This document shows, piece after piece, positions 31,061 to 40,569 of a stretch of 64,000 nucleotides of DNA. Origin of the DNA: Dastarcus helophoroides (Eukaryota > Arthropoda > Insecta > Coleoptera > Bothrideridae); NCBI GenBank assembly GCA_028583605.1, contig CM053331.1:14244857-14308856 (forward strand). Direction: 5' to 3'. The notes beneath the pieces are model-generated. The model ran no database searches. It was given only the letters and a program-made list of their open reading frames with translations, and was not told where the DNA came from. Every line of letters starts with the position of its first letter. The stretch's first letter is position 1. The position numbers were made by a program, and so were the translations under genes.

Positions 31061-33084
31061 TCTTCTTCTTCATGTGGCATGCTCTTCCAGAGCGTTGACG
31101 ATAAGTTTAACTTTGTATCTTTTCTAAATAAATATGTTGTGGACAAACCATACCAGTGATGCAGATTTTTAAGCCATGATGTTTTGCGGCGGCCCGCACC
31201 ACGTTTTCCATCTATTTTACCCTGGATTATGAAATGCAATAATTTGAATTTATCGTTAAGCATAATATGTCCAAAATATTCCAGCTTTCTTCTTTTAATG
31301 ATATTCAAAACTTCTTTTTGTTTATTCATTCTCTGTAATATGTCTATATTTGCTACTCTATCAGTCCAGGGAACTTTCAATAATCTACGATAGGTTCACA
31401 TTTCAAATGCCTCTAACTTTCTGCACATTGCCTCTGTATTCTGTAAGTGTTTCATATTAGTAAACGATCTTCTAGCCCGCTCGATGCGGCTTCTAATTTT
31501 AAATGTCAAGTCCCATTTGTCGCCTACTTGATAACCAAGGTATTTGTGTAGAAGTGCACACGTTTGATCACCTCATTTCCAACCGTAAGGTTCGGATGAA
31601 TATGGATAGGATTTTTACTTACGACGAGTCTTTTTAATATTAAGTTTAATATTCTTGGCTGTGCTGTGTTCTGCAACAGTTATCACAGTTTCTTGGAGAT
31701 CTTACGGCCACTCCAATAGTTATTCTTCTCTGCATAAAGGTTAAAAGGCAGAGGGGAAAGAACACGCCCCTGTCACACTTCTCTCTTTATCCCTATTTCA
31801 TCCGACACTTCTCCATTTACTCTCAAGGTGGCTACTTGATTCCAGTCAAATCTTTAAGGATGTTTACTAATTTATTGTGGTTAACAGTGTCGAAAGCTTT
31901 TTCATAATCCAGAAAACATTCAAAGATCTTCACATTAACATCACGGCAACGCTGTATTAAGATTTGGACACTAAACAACGCCTTCCTTGTCCCGAATCCA
32001 TCACAAAATCCGAACTGAGAGTCGCTGATCGTCTTTTTACATTTACGATAGATGCGGTTATGTATGATGTTAAGAAATATTTTCAGCAGGTGACTCATGA
32101 GGCTGATAGTTCTGTAATCTCTGCAGTTGGTTTTTTGGACAGTTTCACGATAGTTAATTTTAACCAGTCCTTAGTATATAAAAAATAAGTTGACTCAAAT
32201 GAATAGCAAGCTATCCTGCAGAAGAACCTTAAGTATCTTTACATGCATTTCATCTGGATCTGGTGACTGGCCATTTGCTATTAGTAAATGTTCAACTTTT
32301 GAGTTAGTTATATTAAGTTCGCCACTAGATTCACAATTATGGACTTCGCTCCTGTTGCTAAAAGATTTTCAACATATTTACTCCATTCCTTTAGTTTATG
32401 ACGTGTTGATGTCAGTATGTTATTCTATTCGTCCATTAATATTTGCGATCTTTTGTGTTTATAGTTACCCGACACCTCTTTAAATTTTTTGTATAAATTA
32501 AACGAGTCGTGCTTTCTTTCCAGAGTTTCAGTTTCTTCGCCTCGTTCGGACAACCAGTTTCGCTGTTGTAATTTTCAATCTAATTTCACGTTCAATTTCT
32601 TTCTATCTTTGTGCATATCAGTTTTTGCATCCTCTTCTTAAATTCATCAGTTATAATATGTCGTCGGTCATCCGTAGTTGTTCTTTGTGCTTTGCGTCTG
32701 ATTTTAGATATTTATCTCTAACTTCTTTCAATGTGGTTTCTACATGGTGCCAAGTGTGTTCTATATCTATTTTACCGGTTATGTTTGGTATGCTTCCTAG
32801 TTTTATACTTATATCGTTCTTTACTTGATCCATTACCGCAATGTCTTTCAATTTTCGTGTATTTAGTCGATGTGCATTTTCTGATATAATACATCTTTTC
32901 AATTTTAGATTTATGTTTGCTACTAATAAATTGTGATCTGTGAAAAATTCAGCACCGGAATAGCTCTTAGCGTTGTTTAATGAGTTTCGAAATCGTTTGT
33001 TAATTTAGGATACAATCTATAAGGTTCCTTACATCTCTATTTGCGTTAGACGTCCACGTGTATAAGCATTGTGGGTACTATGTA
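31061..33084 (-). mobile_element. 5'-truncated LINE with 12-bp target duplication
   Basis: Bounded by identical TTTCCAAACTCT at 31049-31060 and 33085-33096. On the minus strand the order is: the C-terminal end of the endonuclease (TWTSNANRDVRNLIDCIL, FFTDHNLLVANINLKLK, about 33070-32905); the linker (RKLKDIAVMDQVKNDISIKL, 32860-32800); the reverse transcriptase fingers (LLKIFLNIIHNRIYRKC, SDSQFGFCDGFGTRKALFSV, DYEKAFDTVNHNKL, 32098-31840); a decayed RQG-VLSPL-FNLY region near 31790-31740; and the C-terminal domain (RRKLEYFGHIMLNDKF, GKRGAGRRKTSWLKNLHHWYG, 31290-31160). The 3' end is a (GAA)4 tail at 31061-31073. I do not see the YADD box, so the middle is deleted or scrambled. Confidence 0.85.
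31062..33084 (-). pseudogene. LINE ORF2 remnant (endonuclease end, RT, C-terminal domain)
   Basis: Readable in at least three frames with stops between the blocks described for the element. Clear pieces are 31832-32098 (88 codons of RT with the F-DYEKAFD motif), 32651-32902 (endonuclease/RT linker) and 31075-31380 (C-terminal GKRG-GRRK-SWLKNL segment). Residues beyond MPHEEEEE in the last frame are host sequence. The type is the widespread insect 'endonuclease-reverse transcriptase' LINE; the clade is not certain. Confidence 0.75.
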
Positions 33085-33418
33085 TTTCCAAACTCTGAAT
33101 TTGGTAAATGTTCAAACCTATTGGCCGGTGCATTAGAATTCAGAACATAAAACTGCAGATGCGAAACGCATAGAAAATTATGAAGAAAGTAGAAATTTGT
33201 ACATAAGCAGGCGGTAATTCCTTTAAATGATGATACTTTAGTTTAACCACTTATTGTTATTATCAAATATGTTTTTATTTTCTTGTATCTAACCTTAATT
33301 TGTGATTTATTTTGATTAGTTTTTAAAAAATTAGCCGAAATTTTGATTTTTGCCAATTTTCTTCATTACATACTACATTTGTGAGTAACAACAATTTACT
33401 TTTGGTAATTTTTAAATA

Positions 33419-35565
33419 CAGTGAACGCTCTATATAAGCAACTTATTTGAACCAATTTCAATAAAAAAGTTTCTTATTAGAAAAAATTGCTTTTAGGTAA
33501 AAAAGGAGTATAAAAATACTTTACGACTGGAAAATATTTTTACTTATTTGTTTTACTAACTAAACTTTGTAGAATAAATAAATTTAGTTTTATTTTGCAA
33601 AAGCGTAGTTATTAATTATATTAAAAAAACAATCCAATTTTAATAAATCTTTCGTTTAGTACAGTACTAATTGCCAAAACAAACAAAAACAATTATTTGT
33701 TCATGATAGCTTTTTCTCTTATTCTTTGTAACAAAAGAACCTCATTGCCGGGTAAGTCATTTTCTTTTGCCTATTCTATCACCAAATTAAAAGATTTATA
33801 ACATCATTGATGTTTTTATTGGAGTTATCCGACGTTATTTCATTTTCTTCAACAGGAGTAGTTTTACTTTCTACTTCAGGATTTTCTTCAAGGTTAAGTG
33901 GATGATTTGCCTCGCTTGTTCCACTTGCCCACTCCATAATTTCAGTATCTGTTAAATTACAATCATTAAGTATAAAATTTACAATCTTACCAAGGAAATA
34001 TCATCTTCTTCTGAAAAGTGTTCAGAAGGAATGTTGTATTGAATTTCATCACTTGACGAAAAAATATGTTTAAATGAATTTTGTATAACTGACACGGGAA
34101 TTTCATTCCATGTCTGCACCACTAAATAAACAACATCTTTCAAATTTATATTTTTCATTGCTGAAACTATTCTATCTTCTGCACCTAAGGTTGCAAGACA
34201 TGTAAGTAGATGTTTGCGTTAGCGTTGTTTTAGTGATTTTATCACATTTTGATCTAGTGGTTGCAATAATGCTGTGTTATTAGGGAGAAAAAACATAACT
34301 TTGAAATTCAAGTTACCAGTAAAATTATTCTCAGACCCATGGCAAGTTGCATTATCTACTAAGAGAAGGACTTTTACGAGAAGGTTTTTAGATCCCAAGT
34401 GTCGGGTTACTAAAGGTATGAATATATCATTATACCAGTCGCTTAAAAGTGTATAAGTTTGCCAAGCATTTTTGGATGATTTGTAATATACTGGCAAATC
34501 CATATTTTTGAAGCAACGAGGAGATTTCGATTTTCCTATCATCATCAAATCTAATTTATGCGTACCTGTAGCGTTTACGCATGGCATAATTGTTACTCTT
34601 TCCTTCATTGCTTTTCTTCCAGCAGCGGATTTTTCAAAATTTGTAACGTTAGTTTCATGGGGCAAGCTTTTATAGACGAGACCAATTTCGTCGTAATTAT
34701 ATATTTGTTCAGGCAAAAAGCCATTTTCAGTAATATAATTTTTAAATTTATTTTTAAATGAATTAGTTAGCTCCACATTGCAAGACATATGTACTCTCTC
34801 GACAAACAGACAAAATCCGTATACTGTGGCGTTTTTTAAATTTCGTTAACCATCCATCACTTGCTACAAATGTTTCAGGTCCATTATTTAATCTATTTAC
34901 TTCAACTGCTTTTAATTTTATCATTTCAGTTGGAACTAAAACGTTTAAGTGTCGCCGCTCCAAGAACCAAGAAAACACTGTATCGTCGATTTCACTATAT
35001 TTTATTGTCTTCATTCGCTTCATTTTACTCTGATTCACATACGTTTTGGATGCATATTCTTTTAAATTTTCTTTATTTTCTTTTACTTTACTTATTGTAG
35101 ATTTATCAACTTTATATACGTTACAAATGTCTTTTGTTTTCTTATCATTTTTAATGTCTTTTAAAATGGATAGTTTATCTTTTAACGAAATTGAACTTCT
35201 TTTTTTTCTTCTGATTCATATTTTATGGTTGAATTTAAAGCACAAAAATACTAATTAATTAATTAATTTATTAATTAACAGAAACTAACAGAATTTAGGT
35301 AACTATTCTATTTAACAGAAATTTACTTTAATACTGGCAGTACAAAACACATACATATTCCAATAAGAATTTTTTACAATTTGATGTTATGTTGTTATGA
35401 ACAGCTGATTTTACTTCTGAATTAGTCTAAACTTAACTCAAATATTTAGCTTTAAGAAAATAAGTTGTTTATACAATATAGTTGAACTAAAAAAAATTGC
35501 TTGTATAGAGGTTGCTTATAAAGAATGTTGCTTATATAGAGGTTGCTTATATGGAGTGTTCACTG
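33419..35565 (-). mobile_element. Pogo/Tigger-type DNA transposon, 2,147 bp
   Basis: 24-bp ends CAGTGAACGCTCTATATAAG... (33419-33442) and the complement at 35542-35565 (two mismatches), with TA at 33417-33418 and 35566-35567. The right end carries four tandem GTTGCTTATATAGAG-like units (about 35494-35558), plausible transposase-binding subterminal repeats. CAGTG...CTTATA-type ends are typical of the Tigger/pogo group. The target was a family V repeat, whose empty site is visible at 48429-48430. Confidence 0.85.
33779..35219 (-). pseudogene. Tigger/Jerky-like transposase, nearly intact but frameshifted
   Basis: From ATG 35219: a poly-A tract with a one-base slip; an N-terminal psq-type HTH (SISLKDKLSILKDIKNDKKT, VYKVDKSTISKVK); a CENP-B-type HTH (VFSWFLERRHLNVLV, ASDGWLTKFKKRHSI); a one-base frameshift near 34795-34810; then the DDE_1 catalytic domain (34219-34788) with IYNYDEIGLVY, KVLLLVDNATCHG and NNTALLQPLDQNVIKSLK carrying the three acidic residues. 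A single in-frame TAA at 34219-34221 interrupts the C-terminal part, which stays open to about 33990. After another shift it ends at 33779 with an acidic tail. The lesions are few, so the copy is relatively young. Confidence 0.85.
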
Positions 35566-35567
35566 TA

Positions 35568-35715
35568 ATTGAACTCCCTGTACAAAAATCGCAAAAACAT
35601 GTCATTTTTGATGATTTAAGATCATGCAGAAGTTTTTATAAGGAATGATTTTTTCTCATAAAACCACAAATAAAAAAGAAATCCCCCTTCAGTACTATAT
35701 AACGGGACAAACTGT
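35568..35715 (+). repeat. Dispersed repeat family V, copy 2 (right half, split by Tigger)
   Basis: TAATTGAACTCCCTGTA, ATGTCATTTTTGATGATTTA and CCACAAATAAAAAAGAAATC align with 48429-48590. The left half ends at 33418. Confidence 0.65.
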
Positions 35716-36417
35716 ATGTAATTTATAGCATACTCTTTAAAAGTTGTCTTATAAGAATATATTTGAAGGCTATTATAATTAGTCAGTATAAAAATGAAGA
35801 ATTATACCTTCAATCATAGCAAACGATCATATTAGTATAGCATAAAAACAATCAAAACACACTTTATTTCCGCAGTCTACTAAGGACTAAAATTTAAATC
35901 CTTGGGCACTCAACTCACGAGCTGTAACAAATCGGCACTAAATAGTCAGTTTTATCAAGAATGATTATAACTTATTTTTTCCAAAGACAACATTTATTTG
36001 AAATAAAGTGACTTCTTTTAGGATAACCATTTAACAAAAATAGGATCACGGTAAAAATTTTGATTGGTAAAGTAGGTAAAGAAGTGGAGAAAGCTACCAC
36101 CCAGAATATCGTTTTTACTAAAATTATCTAATAAGTGTTTTAAAATTTTCATATTATCGATAAAGAGGTTTTAAAGTTAATAAACAAATATTGTTTGTAG
36201 GCAACTTTAAAAGTCTATAATAACTTTTAAACTAAACATTGCTAGAATTTATCTTTCGTCAATCATATTTATTTATGGTCCCAATCAAGCGTTGTCGGTG
36301 AAATTTCTGCACATCCTTTGACAAATTACAGTTAGGTCCAAAATTAAAGCATAAATGCATTATTTAAGTAATTTCAAATTTATGAGTGAAATCCTAAAAC
36401 AGGTCGATTTTTCATTC
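35716..36417. other. Non-coding intronic sequence, no feature seen
   Basis: AT-rich; no recognisable gene or element. Confidence 0.4.
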
Positions 36418-36420
36418 TAA

Positions 36421-36761
36421 TGTGCCGTTTACACGGGATAGTAATTGCGCTAGCTCTGGCGAAAGCGACTTGTGAGAGCGAATATATTTATTGACTATAC
36501 ACGACTATTTCTACCTCCAAATGTACGACTTGCACAATCCAATTGCAGACAACTACCAACAAATTGGAAATAAATCTGAACTTGCCTACAGCGCTATCTA
36601 CGCTTGTTTACACGTGTAAGTAATTATTGCTGCAAGCACTTTCGCAAGCTTTATGTCTTACTCTGAGAGCACTCTCAGAGACTGTTTATACTATGCAAGT
36701 CGCTGGAAGTGCTCTCAGACATCGACTTGCGATAGTTTTACTTGCTCGTGTAAATGGCACA
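36421..36761. mobile_element. 341-bp PIF/Harbinger-type MITE
   Basis: Ends TGTGCCGTTTACACGGGATA and, on the complement, TGTGCCATTTACACGAGCAA. Flanked by TAA on both sides (36418-36420, 36762-36764), the 3-bp TWA duplication typical of PIF/Harbinger. Internally it contains CTTGTTTACACGTGTAAGTA and a CTCTGAGAGCACTCTCAGAG palindrome. GC-richer than its surroundings and non-coding. Confidence 0.75.
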
Positions 36762-36764
36762 TAA

Positions 36765-37561
36765 GATCACATTTTGAGAGCATAACTTTGTGCTTTCCCC
36801 TTTAACCCCCTTGTAGTGACAGTTACCTTTTTAACATTTTTAAATTGAACAAGGGTGAGGTGACAGTTCATTTGAAAGGGTTTTTAATTCTTTATTAGCA
36901 ATGTAAGTTTTTTTAAATTTTATTATTATTCGTTCAGAAAATTAATTTTAAAGATTTTTAAAAGTATTTGAAATGCATAAAATCAAATGTATTTTAAACT
37001 ATACTTATGTGTCAAATATCTGTCAAAAAATAATTATGACACAAAATCAATTAGAATTGTCAAATTTAATAAATAATTTGATGGGTAAGATAGATTTGAT
37101 GCTATATTTAAAAATGTTCAAATTTGATTTTCTTGACGAATATTAATATTTTTTAAAAGAAAAACTTACAGCCTTGGATAAATAATTAAAAATCATTCAA
37201 AATGAGTTACCACATGCACACGTCTTTAATTTAAATATTGGAAAGGGCTAACTATCACTCCTAGGGGGTTGGAGATGGGGGCATAAAATTATGCTTAAAA
37301 AATATCATTTTAGAATAAAAAATCGACCCGACGTAACTAGTATATGATCACTGATAATCACTATTTTTCCATATAGTAGTAGAAAAGACTCTTAGAAAGA
37401 ATTTTTGTTTCAAGTTATTACTAATGTAACGCTATAATAACACCTGTGCGACGGATAAGTACCTTTCAGATGTTTTAGACATATTGGAAAACTGTTTAAT
37501 ATGATAACAAATAACCAGTACTTTTCTGATATCCATTTAAAAATAATTGATTTCGCTTTAC
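36765..37561. other. Start of the 24-kb receptor intron, no other feature
   Basis: Non-coding sequence between the MITE and exon 1; the exon 1 donor GTAAAG is at 37561-37556. No conserved element recognised. Confidence 0.4.
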
Positions 37562-37640
37562 CTATTCTGATTACTGGGGGTAGTCCATTTACTATTGTGA
37601 AAATTTCAACTAGGGCAAATGCCCAGGTACTCAGCTTCAT
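37562..37640 (-). CDS. Exon 1 of a kainate-type ionotropic glutamate receptor
   Basis: 79 coding nt from ATG 37638-37640: a signal peptide (MKLSTWAFALVEIFTIVNG, hydrophobic core AFALVEIFTIV) followed by LPPVIRI and the first base of a Gly codon. It ends at a donor AATAG/GTAAAG. LPPVIRIG is the conserved mature N-terminus of insect kainate-type receptors and joins in frame to exon 2 (13096-13257). The start is fixed by an in-frame TGA two codons upstream and a favourable ACC ATG context. The intron that follows is 24,304 bp and holds about a dozen identifiable insertions, among them a gypsy element, two palindromic ribozyme elements, a LINE and a Tigger. Confidence 0.88.
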
Positions 37641-37746
37641 GGTTCATGGCGATCAATTTTTAAATTCTTCATCTTCGTGCGGAAATACTTTAATCTGCAA
37701 CAAAAGAAATCTTTGAATTAGGTATTACATACTTTCTTCTATTTAT

Positions 37747-37990
37747 ACAGAGTGTTTCAGTCATAATGTTATTAAATTTAAGATAAAATAGCGAAAAATG
37801 ATTATGATATGATTACCTGATAAACCATTTTCGCGGATATTTAGTCGAAAAAAAAAATATTCAAATTATAATTTAAAACCTCTTTTAGGATGCATCTGAT
37901 TCCAAAAAACTTTAAGATTGTCAGATAATGCGACAGTTTTGCCACTCGGAAATGGAGAGAAACACGCCCTTGTTTACATTATGCCTAACA
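37747..37990 (+). repeat. Dispersed repeat family R, copy 1
   Basis: ACAGAGTGTTTCAGTCATAATG, then AAGATAAAATAGCGAAAAA, AATTTAAAACCTCTTTTAGG and GATTCCAAAAAACTTTAAG parallel 60339-60510. It lies just upstream of the receptor start codon, so it may be within the 5' region of that gene. Confidence 0.6.
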
Positions 37991-38889
37991 GATGAAAACA
38001 TGCAAATCACCAATTCATATTTTCTTCTCCGAGATCTTCAAAGAAGTCTTTTTCGGCATTCAAGCCACTGTTTTAGCCGGCAACTAATCGATGAATTCAA
38101 ATATTCGGTTGATTTTGCAATAAGTAATGGCAACATTCAATAGAGGATCAAAAGAGCTTATCATAAAGATGTAACTTGCCCTAGTTTCCTTATTTCGTTT
38201 TGATGGTGAAATTCTCTCCTGCTCGGCAATGAATAGTAGTAATCGCACCGCACATTCTAAGAATACTGCATTGATAGCGCTAAAAACGATCAAATTGTAA
38301 CTGTCAGTCTAAACAAGATCTAAATATTTTTATTTTAGGTTTTTTTATTCAAAAGAAAGTATTGCGAAAATTAATCAATAGATTTCAAAAAAATTGCAGA
38401 TAATGAATAGACACTTAGACAAGCTCTCCAAAAATATGTTGCTCGACTTACCTTCCCTATTTAAATTAAGGGGAAGTAAGTCGTCCCCTCTAGGGCTGTG
38501 AGAGGGCAAGCAAGCTTTCCCATCGGAAGTAAAATTTACTGTTTTTCGGTTTTTCAAAATTCTTAACAGCTCTAGAGAAAACTGGAGTGCAAACTTTTAA
38601 AATGGACACCCTCTATTTGTTTGAACGAGCAGATAGAGCCTTCAAAACAATAAGATTTTCCAAAAAATATAAATTTTACGAAAAAAAAAAAAGGTTATTA
38701 CATAAACTGTGGAATATTTTCTTTAGTTTTATTTGGTATATTAATGTTTTTATCGTGGAATAAGTCGGAAAGGAGATATTATCAAAAAACTGCTTTTAGG
38801 TGTCATTTTTCCGATTTGGCGGCCCGACCGGCAAAGATACGTTCAAATAAGTTGAAATTCGGAAAGAGCATGTCAAACTAGGGTTTTCT
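37991..38889. other. Region upstream of the receptor gene; one hairpin
   Basis: No gene recognised; frames on both strands are short. A hairpin CGACTTACCTTCCC / GGGGAAGTAAGTCG spans 38444-38483. A GGACACCCTC motif near 38603 resembles an ACAGGGTG-type repeat end. I could not identify a receptor promoter. Confidence 0.35.
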
Positions 38890-39060
38890 ATTTAAAAATC
38901 AAAAGTTGGTATCAGCTTTAGCGAAAGTGGCAGTAGTAGGAACGTTATTTTTATGTCAAAATTTGATATTTTATAAGTGCATCAAGTGTGGTAACTTTAA
39001 AAAAAAAATTTTCTTTATAAATAAAAAAGGGGGGTGTACCATGATTCTGTTAGACATGAT
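38890..39060 (-). repeat. Dispersed repeat family X, copy 3 (reverse)
   Basis: AAAAGTTGGTATCAGCT, GCAGTAGTAGGAACGTTATT, AATTTGATATTTTATAAGTG and GGGGTGTACCATGATTCTGT match the reverse complement of 63499-63660. It ends with the family terminus. Confidence 0.65.
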
Positions 39061-39879
39061 ATGTATTTTAAAAAAAATTACGATGATTTTTCTGTCAACT
39101 TGTAATGCAGTAAGCCTGGGTTTATGTGCTACATTTACCAGTAACAAAATTCCATTGCTAGCTACGTGACGTCAAACGTTTAGGGAGCTATTTAATCCAA
39201 AAAGAGAGTGGTGAACGGTCAACGGCGGGTCAAAAAAAAATTATTCCTTTTATTCTGTTTGGACATTTTATAAAGCGGCCCGTAACAAGGTAGTAGTTTT
39301 GGTCAAACGCGTTTCTTTTTCAAGCAGCGGGAATGGGTAAATATTAAAGTCAACCTTAAATTACGGCAAAAATATTAAACCTACAAGGGGTTAGTTGGCG
39401 CCGTTTTAAAAATATTATTCTAATTATGTGAAGGTCTAGGTTTCAATTCCAATCACGGATTTATACACCTAAAACTCTAAGATACGGAAAGGTGATGTGG
39501 ATGAGGGAATAATTGAAATACTCCTAAAATCTGTAATCATTTAAGTTATACTTTTTTGTGATTTATCATGATTTTTTTTTTAAATATGTATCAAGTATTC
39601 TTGCCGTTTCAAAAATTTCATTTTAGCTTATCGAGCCCATTTTGAAAAATATTTAAATTATTATTTAAATAATTGAAATTTAATCTAATAATTTAAGTAT
39701 CCTACAAAGTGAACTCGGTGAGGTATAATAAAATTTTTGAAATAATTTAAGACGAGTCAATGATGATACAAAGATGAAAAAATAATTCTTGCCACCTGCG
39801 AACTTAATCAATGTTATTTATCTTACACAAGTGTTTTTAAATATTTATAGGTACAAGATACATATCTGAAAGTTATTAA
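39061..39879. other. Non-coding sequence, no feature seen
   Basis: No recognisable gene or element end up to the mariner pseudogene. Confidence 0.4.
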
Positions 39880-40412
39880 TTATTTTTCTACATAACCTCC
39901 TGGTTTTGTTATGGATTTTTCCCAACAGATTGGGAGTTTTTTAATGCAACCATCTTAAAAAGAAGGGAGGGGTGTTTGCGCACAAATGTCTCAACAGCAG
40001 CATTTTTTATGGAATCGCTCACCTCGTAGAGTTTCTTTTAGTGGCCCAAACATATGATAATCGCATGGGGATAAGTCAGAACTAGAAGGAGGGTGTTCTA
40101 ATGTTACCCAATGCATTTTTTCTAATTTATGATGTGTCAGCTTGGCTGAAAGGGAACGGGCATTGTCGCAAAGCAAAATCACATTTTTGATCGAAAATTC
40201 CCGCCTCTTCTGCCGATATGCACATTTTGCTTTATCCTATAGCTGGCAGTAGTAGGTAGCATTAACCGTACAATGTTCATGTAGAAAATCGACGGGCACA
40301 ACTTCCAAAACACTGTCGCAAAAACCTTTCCAGCTGCGAGGTGAGTTTTTGCCTTGACGGGTGCACCCTTCCTTTTTTCTCCACTCCATGCTTGCTTGTT
40401 TAGATTCAGGGG
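39880..40412 (-). pseudogene. Mariner transposase, C-terminal half (split by a hAT-like insertion)
   Basis: From the insertion point leftward: YTPESKQASMEWRKK, AKTHLAAGKVFATVFW, FLHEHCTVNATYYC (40412-40240), then after a frame change VILLCDNARSLSAKLTHHKL with the second catalytic Asp and DLSPCDYHMFGPLKETLRG with the third (40190-40000). It closes with a WEKSITKPGGYVEK-type end and TAA at 39880-39882. The upstream half is at 44507-45014. A different mariner subfamily from the element at 5985-7251. Confidence 0.8.
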
Positions 40413-40569
40413 TGTAATGGTAGGGATGCAACATCGTTCAAAAAAGTATCGATGTTTGAACATCGACATTTTTTTCAATAATACATCGATGTCTTTTACA
40501 TCGGTATTCGATATCAATACATCGATGTTTTTTCAATGTTTTTTATTAAACATTTAATTGCAAGTTTAA

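Noticed and set aside
34274..35258. Plus-strand frames across the Tigger element
   Set aside because: Shadows of the minus-strand transposase, whose HTH and DDE motifs are clear.
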